In this document: positions 26,034 through 34,791 of the stretch, in pieces
How the letters are laid out: every line of letters starts with the position of its first letter
How positions within the stretch are numbered: the first letter of the stretch is position 1
Assembly: GCF_007971025.1 (NCBI RefSeq)
Contig: NZ_CP042436.1
Coordinates: forward strand, 2,914,001-2,978,000
DNA from: Mucilaginibacter ginsenosidivorans
GTDB lineage: Bacteria; Bacteroidota; Bacteroidia; Sphingobacteriales; Sphingobacteriaceae
Direction of reading: 5' to 3'
DNA length: 64,000 bases
Made by a program: the position numbers and the translations under genes
The notes under the pieces: model-generated
Told to the model about the DNA's origin: nothing
Database searches by the model: none
What the model saw: only the letters and a program-made list of their open reading frames with translations

Positions 26034-27212
26034 TTAACGCAAATTTTCGATAACCATTGCGCTGGCGCCGCCTCCGCCGTTACAAATACCGGCAGCGCCG
26101 TATTTGCCCCTGTTTTGTTGCAATACGTGTAGCAAAGTTACGATGATGCGCGCTCCGGAAGCACCAAGGGGATGCCCCAGTGAAACCGCGCCACCATTAA
26201 CGTTCACTTTGGCCGGGTCCAGGCTCAATTGCTGGTTATTGGCAATGGAAACCACAGAGAACGCCTCATTGATCTCGAAGTAATCTATTTGTTCCGAAGA
26301 AAGGTTAGCCCGGTACAGTGCAAGAGGGATCGCCTTCGACGGCGCCGTGGTGAACCACTCGGGCGCTTGCTGCGCATCTGCAAAGGAAACGATCCTTGCC
26401 AATGGTTTTATGCCCATTTCACCAGCTCTTTCTTTGCTCATCAATACCAGCGCGGCGGCGCCATCATTAAGAGTGGATGCATTAGCTGCCGTTACTGTCC
26501 CGTCTTTTTTGAACACCGGCTTCAATGAAGGTATTTTCTCGAATTTGACCGCCTTGGGTTCTTCGTCCTCGGTAAATAACATGACATCACCCTTTTTATC
26601 TTTTAACTCTACGGGCGTTATCTCGTCCTTAAATTTTCCATCGGCTTGCGATTTTTGTGCCCTTTGGTACGATTCAATAGCAAAAGCATCCTGGTCCCCG
26701 CGGCTGATATGGCACTCAGTCGCGCATAACTCGGCAGCCGAACCCATGTGGTAGTCGTTATACACATCCCATAAACCATCTTTTATCAGGCCGTCAATGA
26801 TCTGCCCGTTACCGAGCCGATACCCGTTGCGGGCCTTATCCAGGTAATAGGGTGTATTGCTCATGCTTTCCATGCCACCTGCAACCACGATATCGTTCTG
26901 ACCGGTCGAAATGCTTTGTGCAGCAAGCATGATCGCTTTCATGCCCGAGGCACACACCTTATTTACCGTTGTGGCCGGTAAATAGGGAAGACCCGCAAAT
27001 ATGGCCGCCTGGGTAGCCGGTGCCTGCCCAACATTGGCCGAAAGCACATTGCCCATATAAACTTCTTGTATTTGCCCCGGTTGGAGTCCTGCTTTTTCTA
27101 CTGCCGACTTGATAGCGATGGCGCCAAGCTGGGTGGCCGTCAGGGGCGACAAGGCCCCGCCAAAACTGCCTATAGGCGTACGGGTTGCCGAAACGATATA
27201 TACTTCTTTCAT
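26034..27212 (-). CDS. Acetyl-CoA C-acetyltransferase (thiolase)
   Basis: Thiolases condense two acetyl-CoA to acetoacetyl-CoA or cleave 3-ketoacyl-CoA. The 392-residue protein has every family signature: the nucleophilic Cys in VNKVCASGMKAIMLAAQ, NEAFSVVSIANN, the His in GHPLGASGARI and the second Cys in GICNGGGGASAMVI. Ending in CNGGGGA and having this length, it fits the biosynthetic, cytosolic type. ATG 27212 (MKEVYIVSATRTPIGSF) is preferred to the upstream GTG at 27218. A perfect -7 box TAACTTTG sits at 27236-27243 on the minus strand. It is probably first in an operon with the exported protein gene downstream. Confidence 0.95.
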   Translation of the reverse strand: MKEVYIVSATRTPIGSFGGALSPLTATQLGAIAIKSAVEKAGLQPGQIQEVYMGNVLSANVGQAPATQAAIFAGLPYLPATTVNKVCASGMKAIMLAAQSISTGQNDIVVAGGMESMSNTPYYLDKARNGYRLGNGQIIDGLIKDGLWDVYNDYHMGSAAELCATECHISRGDQDAFAIESYQRAQKSQADGKFKDEITPVELKDKKGDVMLFTEDEEPKAVKFEKIPSLKPVFKKDGTVTAANASTLNDGAAALVLMSKERAGEMGIKPLARIVSFADAQQAPEWFTTAPSKAIPLALYRANLSSEQIDYFEINEAFSVVSIANNQQLSLDPAKVNVNGGAVSLGHPLGASGARIIVTLLHVLQQNRGKYGAAGICNGGGGASAMVIENLR

Positions 27213-27235
27213 GAACACAATAATAATTGGTGCCG

Positions 27236-27243
27236 CAAAGTTA
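27236..27243 (-). promoter_or_regulatory. -7 box TAACTTTG of the thiolase gene
   Basis: A perfect minus-strand TAnnTTTG match, 23 bases upstream of the ATG. No convincing -33 box. Confidence 0.4.
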
Positions 27244-27419
27244 AATTATTTGCCGGAAGGAAATGCTATGCATGCATAATATTTGACGTTTGATTGAATG
27301 ACTGATTGAGTTAAATGACAGCAGATAAAATGATCCTTACTATCCCGTCAATAGGCGGGGTTGAGGCGGATTTGATCAACCCAATCCAAGTTAATCAACC
27401 CAACCCAACGAAATTATCT

Positions 27420-27427
27420 TATTTTTG
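27420..27427 (+). promoter_or_regulatory. -7 box TATTTTTG of the HD phosphodiesterase gene
   Basis: A perfect TAnnTTTG match ending 16 bases before the ATG at 27444. The preceding 60 bases are an AACCCAA/TTAATCAACCC direct-repeat stretch without a clear -33 element. Confidence 0.45.
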
Positions 27428-27443
27428 ATTGTTAATAAAATAA

Positions 27444-29510
27444 ATGGCTACGCTTACTACCTCACGCCAGAAGGCTTTTTTGCGAAAATATTCCAACTAC
27501 CTCAGGTACCTGATGATAGTGGCAAGTATCTGTGTCATCGTTTTTACGCTGCCGAAGCAAGCCAAATTCAGGTATGAGTATGACCGGGGCAGGATATGGG
27601 CACAAAAGGATTTGGTATCGCCATATAGTTTCGCAATACTGAAAACCCAGGCGGAGATAGATAGCGACAGGCAGGCGGCGCTGCGCAGTGTTACGCCTAT
27701 ATACCAGTTGGATGATGATGTGGCTACACAGGCGCTGGAGGGTTATAAAAATGATTTCGACATTAAGTGGCACGATGCCGGGCTGAAGGAACAGCAAAAG
27801 CAGAGTTATTTTAACGCGGGCGAGCAGTTGCTAAAAAATATATACAGTAAGGGGCTGCTCTCCTTAAATGCAAAGTACCAGCAGAATCAGCAAAATTATG
27901 CCATAACCGTACTTGATAAAAATGTAGCCACCGATAAAAATACGGCCGATATGTTTACCAAGGACAAAGCAGTGGCTTATTGCGACCAGGAATTGTCCAA
28001 ACGTAAAAACCTTGATAAAACTTTTGTGCTGGACCTGGTACAAAACCGTTTACAAAACAACCTGAGGTACGATGATAAGCTGACCACCAGGCTCGAAAAA
28101 GAAGTGCTTGAAGGCCTGTCGCTTACCCGCGGGATGGTCCAAAAAGGAGAGGTTATTGTCCAAAAAGGATCGGTCGTTAACGATGTGGTTTTTCAAAAGC
28201 TTGAATCGTATAAAAAAGCATTTGAGGATAACGCCCGGGTAAACGGCGACCACAGGCTGGTGCTGGTGGGCCAGTTGCTGCTGGTTTCTATCGTCATCAC
28301 GCTGCTTATGGTGTTCCTGTACCTGTTTCGCAAGGATATTTATCTTGATAACCGCCTTGTCGGCCTTATTTTGCTGGTGGTTACGTCTATGCTGGCGTCC
28401 CTGTCGTTTGCTATCAGGCTACAGTTGCCAAACCTGTATTACATACCTTATTGCATTGTCCCTATTATAATCCGCATACTGTTCGATACCCGCCTGGCAC
28501 TTAACATCCATGTGCTGGTGATACTGGTTGCCGGTTTTTTTGTGCCGAACAGTTTCGAATTCGCCTATTTCGAAATAACCGCCGGCATGGTTTCCATTTA
28601 CAGCATTAAAAACCTCATCCGCCGCGAACAGTTCCTGGTATCGGCGCTTATCATCACTTCAGGTTATTTTGTTGCTTTTTTAGGGATATCGTTTATCCGC
28701 GAAGGTACGCTTATGGGTATCGATTGGCTCGATTTTGTGCCTTTTGCTGTAAGTGTACTGCTAACATTGCTCGCTTACCCGCTTATCTATGCGTTCGAAA
28801 AAGTGTTTGGCATCACTTCCGATATTACACTTATCGAAATGACCAATACCAATTCGCCGTTGCTGCGTGAACTGGCTTTTGCCGCGCCGGGTACTTTCCA
28901 GCATTCGCTCCAGGTGGCCAACCTGGCCGAAAATGCCATTTTCAGGATCGGCGGCAATGCTTTGCTGGTTCGGGCCGGGGCGCTTTATCATGATATCGGC
29001 AAACTGGAGAATCCATTGTTCTTTGTCGAGAACCAAAGCTCAGGCTTCAATCCGCACGATAAGCTGCCGTATGAGGAAAGTGCTCAAATCATCATCAGGC
29101 ACGTAAGTACCGGGGTGGAAATGGCGCGCAAAGCTAACCTGCCCGAAATTGTGATCGACTTTATCCGTACACACCATGGCAACACGCGGGTCGACTATTT
29201 TTACCAGTCGTTCCTGAAGAACTTCCCAGAGAAGTTTGTTAACGAAAATATTTTCCGCTATCCCGGCCCAATTCCGTTTTCGAAGGAGCAGGGCGTATTG
29301 ATGCTCGCCGATTCGGTGGAGGCCGCTTCCCGTTCGCTACGCGAACCCGACCAGAGATCTATCAGCGACCTGGTGGACCGCATCGTTAAATACAAACTCA
29401 ACCAGGATCAGCTGAAAGACAGTGACATTACGCTGAAGGACATCGAAACCATTAAAGAAATATTCAAGCGCATGCTGATGAGTATTTACCATGTGAGGAT
29501 TGATTATTGA
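27444..29510 (+). CDS. 7TM-HD membrane phosphodiesterase (PgpH-like)
   Basis: The architecture is that of 7TMR-HD proteins such as PgpH, which hydrolyse cyclic di-AMP. One N-terminal helix (YLMIVASICVIVFTL) is followed by an extracytoplasmic domain (about residues 45-270, 7TMR-HDED type), seven transmembrane helices (about 275-465) and a cytoplasmic HD domain. Catalytic metal ligands are visible: HSLQVANLAENAI, then ALYHDIGKLENP with the HD pair, then RHVSTGVEMA and RTHHGN, with the distal Asp in MLADSVEAASRS. 688 residues is normal for Bacteroidota. The c-di-AMP specificity is inferred from the family. Confidence 0.92.
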   Translation: MATLTTSRQKAFLRKYSNYLRYLMIVASICVIVFTLPKQAKFRYEYDRGRIWAQKDLVSPYSFAILKTQAEIDSDRQAALRSVTPIYQLDDDVATQALEGYKNDFDIKWHDAGLKEQQKQSYFNAGEQLLKNIYSKGLLSLNAKYQQNQQNYAITVLDKNVATDKNTADMFTKDKAVAYCDQELSKRKNLDKTFVLDLVQNRLQNNLRYDDKLTTRLEKEVLEGLSLTRGMVQKGEVIVQKGSVVNDVVFQKLESYKKAFEDNARVNGDHRLVLVGQLLLVSIVITLLMVFLYLFRKDIYLDNRLVGLILLVVTSMLASLSFAIRLQLPNLYYIPYCIVPIIIRILFDTRLALNIHVLVILVAGFFVPNSFEFAYFEITAGMVSIYSIKNLIRREQFLVSALIITSGYFVAFLGISFIREGTLMGIDWLDFVPFAVSVLLTLLAYPLIYAFEKVFGITSDITLIEMTNTNSPLLRELAFAAPGTFQHSLQVANLAENAIFRIGGNALLVRAGALYHDIGKLENPLFFVENQSSGFNPHDKLPYEESAQIIIRHVSTGVEMARKANLPEIVIDFIRTHHGNTRVDYFYQSFLKNFPEKFVNENIFRYPGPIPFSKEQGVLMLADSVEAASRSLREPDQRSISDLVDRIVKYKLNQDQLKDSDITLKDIETIKEIFKRMLMSIYHVRIDY

Positions 29511-29526
29511 TCGGAGGGGATCAATA

Positions 29527-29555
29527 ATAAAAATGCCCAGCATTCGCCAGGCATT
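29527..29555 (-). terminator. Terminator of tRNA-Ser
   Basis: On the minus strand AATGCC...GGCATT with additional wobble pairs inside the loop is followed by TTTTATTATT. It lies 12 bases beyond the 3' end of tRNA-Ser and points toward the end of the HD gene, so it may end transcription from that side as well. Confidence 0.65.
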
Positions 29556-29566
29556 AATCTTCTCAG

Positions 29567-29653
29567 CGGTGAGGGAGGGATTCGAACCCTCGGTACAGTT
29601 TCCCGTACGTCAGTTTAGCAAACTGATCCTTTCGGCCTCTCAGGCACCTCACC
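29567..29653 (-). tRNA. tRNA-Ser (anticodon GCT)
   Basis: The minus-strand sequence folds as a class II tRNA with acceptor stem GGTGAGG/CCTCACC and discriminator G. The anticodon stem is TCAGT/ACTGA with loop TTGCTAA (anticodon GCT, reading AGC/AGT). A long variable arm (TACGGGAAACTGTA) and the T-arm GGGTTCGAATCCC follow. The 87 bases include the discriminator. CCA is not encoded. It sits alone between two protein genes with its own promoter and terminator. Confidence 0.96.
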
Positions 29654-29687
29654 TTTATTATTAATACAACCCCGTTTTTGGGGACTG

Positions 29688-29717
29688 CAAATATAGTAAT
29701 TCAGCTAAGCTGGCAAA
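29688..29717 (-). promoter_or_regulatory. Promoter of tRNA-Ser
   Basis: The minus strand shows TTTG (29714-29717), an 18-base spacer and TATATTTG (29688-29695), close to the Bacteroidota consensus TTTG-N19-TAnnTTTG. It is placed about 35 bases upstream of the mature tRNA. Confidence 0.65.
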
Positions 29718-29765
29718 AAATTTTTTCGTTATTCGCTACCTGTTACGAAATCCAAGACGATTTTC

Positions 29766-29773
29766 TATTTTTG
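29766..29773 (+). promoter_or_regulatory. -7 box TATTTTTG of the TPR protein gene
   Basis: A perfect TAnnTTTG match, 19 bases upstream of the ATG at 29793. The -33 region is not well conserved. Confidence 0.4.
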
Positions 29774-29792
29774 ACTAACTTATCACCATGTT

Positions 29793-30542
29793 ATGCTTCC
29801 GTTTGGCAATAATTATTTGTATTATATCGAAATAGGCCTGCAGGTTATCTGCGCCATACATTCTGTACGGCGAGGTACGCAGGGCAAATGGCTTTGGATC
29901 ATTATATTTTTGCCATTGGTAGGTTCCCTCATTTATATTTTCTCAGAAATGCGCCCGGGCAGAAATCTTACTACGCCCAAAATAGACATTGGAATGGTTA
30001 TCAACCCGTCGGCAAACCTGAAAAAGCTGGAAGATAATCTTAAATTTACTGACACTTTTGATAATAAAATAAAACTCGCCGATGCATACCTGGCCGCCGG
30101 TCAAACGGAGAGGGCTATCGAATTGTACGAAAAGAGTCTTACCGGTGCATTTGCTGAAAATGAGCATGGAATAGCGCAGCTGGCAACTGCCTATTTTCAA
30201 AACGAACGCTATCCCGATACCATCAGCACCTTAAAAAAGATATACAATACACACCAGTTCGCCCGGTCGCACGTACATGTCCTTTACGCCAGGGCACTCG
30301 AACTAACCGGGAATACAGAAGCTGCCGAGCATGAGTTCAAATTGATGAAGGGCCGCTATTCCAATTTTGAACAGCGTTACGAGTACGGATTGTTTTTGGA
30401 AAGGGCAGATAGAATTGAGGACGCTTACGCCATTTTTGAGCAAATGCTGGACGAAGCACCGCATCTGAGCAGCATTGAACGAAAGAGCAATCGCGTTTGG
30501 CTGTCTAAGGCTAAGGAAGAAATGAAACGAATAACGGTTTAA
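29793..30542 (+). CDS. Membrane-anchored TPR protein with PLDc_N-like N-terminus
   Basis: The first 55 residues contain two hydrophobic segments (YYIEIGLQVICAIHSV and LWIIIFLPLVGSLIYIF) resembling the PLDc_N membrane motif, including the typical WxxIxxxPxxGxxxY pattern. The remaining region is soluble and alpha-helical. Tetratricopeptide-like repeats are recognisable at KIKLADAYLAAGQTERAIELYEKSL, HGIAQLATAYFQNERYPDTISTLKKIY, VLYARALELTGNTEAAEHEFKLM and EYGLFLERADRIEDAYAIFEQML. It probably serves as a membrane-tethered protein interaction platform. The partner is unknown. Monocistronic, convergent with the UspA gene. Confidence 0.8.
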   Translation: MLPFGNNYLYYIEIGLQVICAIHSVRRGTQGKWLWIIIFLPLVGSLIYIFSEMRPGRNLTTPKIDIGMVINPSANLKKLEDNLKFTDTFDNKIKLADAYLAAGQTERAIELYEKSLTGAFAENEHGIAQLATAYFQNERYPDTISTLKKIYNTHQFARSHVHVLYARALELTGNTEAAEHEFKLMKGRYSNFEQRYEYGLFLERADRIEDAYAIFEQMLDEAPHLSSIERKSNRVWLSKAKEEMKRITV

Positions 30543-30566
30543 GACACATCATCGATCATTTCATAA

Positions 30567-31436
30567 CTATAATAACTCATCCATCATCCTTGACGGAAAA
30601 ATCATCAGCGGTATTTTCTGGTTTAACAGCGCCTTTCTTGTAGTGCTTTCGCGAAGTAGATCCATCAGGAATGATTCCTGGTGATGTACCATCGCCAGCA
30701 TCCCGGCGCCTGTCTCGTCTATAAAGCGGTTGAGCCTGGTTACGATATCTGCACCTCTTATATTTTGATAAGAGACATTTTCGTAACGTATTTTTTTGAA
30801 CTTGTTGATGAAGGCCAGTTCATCCTCGTCAGGCGCCTCTTTTTTCAATCCCGACACATGAATGATCTCCAGTTTGTAATTAAACAAACCGCCCAGTTTA
30901 AGCAGGTATTTAATGGCCACAATGTCATCCGCTTCAAAATCGGTCGCGAATACCACCTTGTTCAACTTTTCAAGGGCGAATTTTGCCGGGATAAAAAGCA
31001 CGGGCCGCTTAGCCTTTCTGAGCACCGATTTAGTATCGCTTCCGAATAAGATATGATCATGCGAGTTTTTGTCGCGTGCCCCCATCATGATCAGTTCGAT
31101 ATTATTAAGCTTACTTATTTCGGCCACATTGCTGCCAAGATCGCCTTCTTCCGATAAATAGGTTATCGTGGGCATTTCGGGGTCCAAGCTATTTTTCGCC
31201 GGAATATTTTGCAGGTTTTCCGCTACCAGGCTAAGATGGTTTTTACTATGACCCTGTTTATGCATAACTTCGTCAACGGCCCACGAGCCGCCTGCATAGG
31301 AAGCTATTGTCGGGAATTTGCTGTAACTGTTGAACAGCAGGATATTTGCGTTGAGCTTTTTACCGAATTCAACTGCTAATTCAGATGCCTTTGCGGCATT
31401 GTCAGAGAAATCGGTCAGTACGAGTATTTTTTTCAT
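30567..31436 (-). CDS. Universal stress protein, tandem UspA domains
   Basis: Starting at ATG 31436 (MKKILVLTDFSDNAAKASELAVEFGKKL) the 289-residue protein has two UspA-type alpha/beta domains. The first ends with the ATP-loop motif MGARDKNSHDHILFGSDTKSVLRKAKRPVLFIP, close to the G-x2-G-x9-G-S/T pattern. The second (KVVFATDFEADDIVAIKYLLKLGG) lacks a clear glycine loop and ends KALLNQKIPLMIFP, so only the first domain is likely to bind ATP. The 29 residues upstream in the same frame are unlikely to be translated. The gene is divergent from a P-type ATPase gene, with an FNR-like palindrome in the shared promoter region. Confidence 0.88.
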   Translation of the reverse strand: MKKILVLTDFSDNAAKASELAVEFGKKLNANILLFNSYSKFPTIASYAGGSWAVDEVMHKQGHSKNHLSLVAENLQNIPAKNSLDPEMPTITYLSEEGDLGSNVAEISKLNNIELIMMGARDKNSHDHILFGSDTKSVLRKAKRPVLFIPAKFALEKLNKVVFATDFEADDIVAIKYLLKLGGLFNYKLEIIHVSGLKKEAPDEDELAFINKFKKIRYENVSYQNIRGADIVTRLNRFIDETGAGMLAMVHHQESFLMDLLRESTTRKALLNQKIPLMIFPSRMMDELL

Positions 31437-31486
31437 GATCGGTTGTGCATCTGACAGCAAAGAACGGATGAATAGCCAAAGGGATA

Positions 31487-31500
31487 AATGACCTAAGTCA
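31487..31500. promoter_or_regulatory. FNR-like palindrome ATGACCTAAGTCAC
   Basis: In the divergent uspA/ATPase promoter region TGACCTAAGTCA forms an inverted repeat TGAC-N4-GTCA. It has the same layout as the FNR-type site ATGATTTATATCAT at 38665. A TTAATTTG box at 31546-31553 would be the -7 of the ATPase gene. Confidence 0.4.
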
Positions 31501-31576
31501 CACAAGTGATTGATATTAAGCACGTATCCTGATTGTTTAGCTGGCTTAATTTGTTTTGATAATCAATAAAGGAAAA

Positions 31577-34102
31577 ATGCAGCAAAAGTCGCTGTCCGCA
31601 GTCGCGTCAAATAATTTCGGGATAGCAGGTTTGAGTTCCGGCGAGGTAGCCCGTGCCCGGCAAAAATACGGTGATAACAGGCTTGCTTATCATAAGAGCA
31701 ATGGGTTTCTGGACGCGTTAAAAGCGTTGGCCGGTGAGCCGATGGTTATTCTTTTGCTTGTCGCATCGGCAATTTATTTGATCAGCGGGAAAACGGGCGA
31801 CGCTGTTTTCCTGGCTGTCGCTATTGTTTTGGTTTCCGCTATCTCGCTATACCAGGACAAGAAAAGCCGCGATGCGTTGGAAAAGCTGAAAGACTACAAT
31901 CAGCCTGTTTGCAAAGTTATCAGGGACGGCAGGATAATAGAGATAAATACCGGCGACCTGGTAAAGGGTGACAGCATCGTCGCCGAAGAAGGGACACTGA
32001 TAGCTGCCGACGGGGTAATTGTGCACTCAAACGACTTTGCAGTAAACGAATCCCTTCTCACGGGCGAGTCGTTGCCCGTTTATAAGGACCGCTCGCAAAG
32101 CGACAATTTGATCTACAGGGGGACCACCGTTTTTAGCGGCCTGGCCATTGCCGAGGTAACGGCTATCGGCAATGAAACAAGAATCGGGAAGATCGGCAAA
32201 AGCCTCGAATCGATCAAAGAAGAGAAGACCCCGCTCGAGAAACAGATCGGAAACTTTGTGAAAAAAATGGTATTGGCAGGCATTGTCGTTTTTATCATTG
32301 TCTGGGGTATCAATTATACACACTCCCGAAACCTGCTCGATAGTTTGTTGAAGGCGCTTACGCTGGCCATGAGCATCCTTCCCGAGGAGATACCCGTCGC
32401 GCTAACAACCTTTATGGCTTTGGGTGCCTGGCGGCTGATGAAAATGGGAATAGTGGTGAAACAAATGAAAACCGTGGAAACATTGGGAAGCGCCACGGTT
32501 ATCTGTGTTGATAAAACAGGCACTATTACCGAAAACAGGATGACCCTGGCAAAACTTTGTGCATGGCCCTCAAAAAAAGTTACTGATCCTGGATCGGGTT
32601 TAGGCAGTGATGAGAAAGAACTTGTCAGGACAGCCATGTGGGCGAGCGAACCTATACCGTTCGACCCGATGGAAATAGCGCTTCACGACGCTTACGAGCG
32701 GCAGGCAACCGGCGACGAAAGACCCGGATACCGGATGATCCACGAATATCCCCTCGGAGGTAAACCGCCCATGATGACCCACCTGTTTGAAAATGACAAG
32801 CATGTCCGGATAATTGCTGCGAAAGGAGCGCCCGAGGCTCTAATGGCGGTGTCAGATCTCACTGCGGCAGAAAAGGAGCAGGTCATGGACATCGTTAAGA
32901 AAATGTCGCAGGATGGCTGCCGCGTGCTGGGTGTGGCCGAAACCAGTTTTGAAGGCGACGGTTTCCCGGTTGAGCAGCAGCAATTTCATTTTCAGTTCAG
33001 GGGCCTGGTGGCGTTTTACGATCCGCCGAAGAAGAATATAAAGTCGGTTCTTGAAGGTTTTTATACTGCCGGTATCGCCGTAAAGATCATCACAGGCGAT
33101 AATGCTACCACTACAACGGCAATAGCCAAGGAGATCGGATTTAAAGGCTATGAAAAAAGTATGACAGGTGATGACCTGATGCGACTGCCGGAGGATGAGA
33201 TAAGGGCAAAGGCGGCCGGGACAAATATTTTCAGCCGCATGTTTCCTGACGCCAAATTGAAAATTATCAACGCGCTGAAGGCAGGCACCGAGATCGTGGC
33301 AATGACAGGCGACGGCGTAAACGATGGGCCCGCTTTAAAAGCAGCACACATTGGCATAGCTATGGGAAAAAAGGGGACAGAAATAGCAAAACAGGCGGCC
33401 TCACTGATACTGCTGGAAGATGACCTCTCAAAAATGCTGGATGCGGTGGCCATCGGCCGAAAAATATATGCAAACCTCAAAAAGGCTATTCAATATATCA
33501 TATCCATTCACATACCTATTATCCTAACCGTTTTTATACCATTAGCTCTTGGGTGGGTGTACCCGAATATTTTTTCGCCGGTGCATGTCATTTTCCTGGA
33601 ACTGATCATGGGCCCCACGTGCTCGATAGCTTATGAGAATGAACCCATGGAGAAGCATATCATGCGGCAAAAGCCACGCCCTTTTGCGTCAACATTCTTT
33701 AACTGGAAAGAACTTGCCATAAGTGTAATGCAGGGATTGGCGATAACAGCTGGTACGTTAGCGGTTTACCGTTATTCGGTCTATCAGGGCTTTGGTGAAG
33801 CGCATACCCGTTCGATGGTTTTTACTACCCTTATAACTGCCAATGTTATGCTGACGCTGGTTAACCGGTCGTTCTATTATTCGGTTGTTGCAACTTTAAA
33901 ATACCGGAATGATATGATATTCTATATCATCATTTTAACAATAGCTATAACCGCAACGCTGATCTTTGTAAAAATAGCGGCTAATTTTTTCAGCTTTGAG
34001 GCATTAAACCTAAGTGGGTTGTTAATTTGCATTTTCGCCGGATCTTTGTCAGTAATTTGGTACGAGGCCGTCAAATGGAGAAATAGAGTAAAGAGCAGAT
34101 AA
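31577..34102 (+). CDS. Cation-translocating P-type ATPase
   Basis: This is a pump of the P-type family with 841 residues from the ATG at 31577, which is preceded by AAAGGA at proper distance; the TTG at 31556 is a poorer start. In order: N-terminal cation-ATPase domain, actuator motif LLTGESLPVYK (about residue 160), ILPEEIPVALT in helix M4, phosphorylated Asp in CVDKTGTITENRM (about residue 311), KGAPEAL of the nucleotide domain, MTGDGVNDGPALKAAHIGIAMG (about 576) and four C-terminal membrane helices. M4 reads PEEIP rather than the PEGLP of calcium pumps, so the ion is uncertain. Linked to stress genes. Confidence 0.9.
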   Translation: MQQKSLSAVASNNFGIAGLSSGEVARARQKYGDNRLAYHKSNGFLDALKALAGEPMVILLLVASAIYLISGKTGDAVFLAVAIVLVSAISLYQDKKSRDALEKLKDYNQPVCKVIRDGRIIEINTGDLVKGDSIVAEEGTLIAADGVIVHSNDFAVNESLLTGESLPVYKDRSQSDNLIYRGTTVFSGLAIAEVTAIGNETRIGKIGKSLESIKEEKTPLEKQIGNFVKKMVLAGIVVFIIVWGINYTHSRNLLDSLLKALTLAMSILPEEIPVALTTFMALGAWRLMKMGIVVKQMKTVETLGSATVICVDKTGTITENRMTLAKLCAWPSKKVTDPGSGLGSDEKELVRTAMWASEPIPFDPMEIALHDAYERQATGDERPGYRMIHEYPLGGKPPMMTHLFENDKHVRIIAAKGAPEALMAVSDLTAAEKEQVMDIVKKMSQDGCRVLGVAETSFEGDGFPVEQQQFHFQFRGLVAFYDPPKKNIKSVLEGFYTAGIAVKIITGDNATTTTAIAKEIGFKGYEKSMTGDDLMRLPEDEIRAKAAGTNIFSRMFPDAKLKIINALKAGTEIVAMTGDGVNDGPALKAAHIGIAMGKKGTEIAKQAASLILLEDDLSKMLDAVAIGRKIYANLKKAIQYIISIHIPIILTVFIPLALGWVYPNIFSPVHVIFLELIMGPTCSIAYENEPMEKHIMRQKPRPFASTFFNWKELAISVMQGLAITAGTLAVYRYSVYQGFGEAHTRSMVFTTLITANVMLTLVNRSFYYSVVATLKYRNDMIFYIIILTIAITATLIFVKIAANFFSFEALNLSGLLICIFAGSLSVIWYEAVKWRNRVKSR

Positions 34103-34112
34103 TTAAAGAAAT

Positions 34113-34724
34113 ATGAATGATCAAATATTTACCGATCCACGACTGCTGGACGATATTAAAAAATTCGCCCGGACGAAAACCGTCAACAGAGACGATGTGC
34201 TGATCAATCCCGGCGATAAAATACTGTTTGTACCTATTGTGCAGAAAGGGGTTTTGCGTATCGTAAGGCAGGATTTGGATGGCAAAGAAATATTTCTCTA
34301 CCACTTGTACCCGGGCCAGACCTGCGCCATGGCTATCAACTGCTGCCAGTCGAACAGGGAAAGCATGGTCAAAGCCATTGCCGAAGACGACTCGGAAGTC
34401 CTGCAAATACCCGTAAACATAGTGGAGGACTGGTTTAAATACCCCGAATGGAAAGCTTACATCAATAGCACTTACGGTAGCCGGTTTGCCGAACTGATAG
34501 AAGTTATCGACCTGATAGCCTTTCATAACATGGACAAACAGGTATTGCATTATTTGCAGGAGCGCTCGAGAGCTGTCAATTCAAAATTCATCCAGATAAC
34601 TCACCAGCAAATAGCCGACGAACTGCACACACACCGCGAGGCCATCAGCCGCCTGTTACGAACAATGGAACAAAAGAACATCGTGAAACTTGGCAGGAAC
34701 ACCATCGAACTTTTGCCGGCCTAA
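34113..34724 (+). CDS. Crp/Fnr-type transcription regulator with Cys71, Cys77, Cys78
   Basis: A 203-residue regulator: a cNMP-binding-like beta-roll (residues 15-120), a dimerisation helix and a winged helix (residues 160-200) with recognition helix HTHREAISRLLRTM, close to the E-x-x-S-R pattern of Crp/Fnr. The beta-roll lacks the cyclic-AMP arginine loop but contains CAMAINCC (C71, C77, C78) where ligand residues would be, suggesting thiol-, sulfur- or metal-based sensing. It starts 10 bases after the ATPase gene. Just after its stop is a palindrome that recurs before the rhodanese operon, probably its operator. Confidence 0.88.
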   Translation: MNDQIFTDPRLLDDIKKFARTKTVNRDDVLINPGDKILFVPIVQKGVLRIVRQDLDGKEIFLYHLYPGQTCAMAINCCQSNRESMVKAIAEDDSEVLQIPVNIVEDWFKYPEWKAYINSTYGSRFAELIEVIDLIAFHNMDKQVLHYLQERSRAVNSKFIQITHQQIADELHTHREAISRLLRTMEQKNIVKLGRNTIELLPA

Positions 34725-34725
34725 T

Positions 34726-34739
34726 GGAACAATTGTTCC
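34726..34739. promoter_or_regulatory. Operator 1, perfect palindrome GGAACAATTGTTCC
   Basis: A perfect 14-base inverted repeat directly after the Crp-type gene and upstream of the DUF2892 gene. Its centre (34732.5) lies 29.5 bases before the start of the -7 box TAGATTTG, which corresponds to about -42 from the expected transcription start, a class II activator position. Confidence 0.65.
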
Positions 34740-34761
34740 CGTGTTTGATTATCAATAGCCA

Positions 34762-34769
34762 TAGATTTG
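34762..34769 (+). promoter_or_regulatory. -7 box TAGATTTG of the DUF2892 gene
   Basis: A perfect TAnnTTTG match, 22 bases before the ATG at 34792. There is no -33 box, as expected for an activator-dependent promoter with operator 1 at -42. Confidence 0.55.
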
Positions 34770-34791
34770 TTTAACATTTAAGGATTGAATC

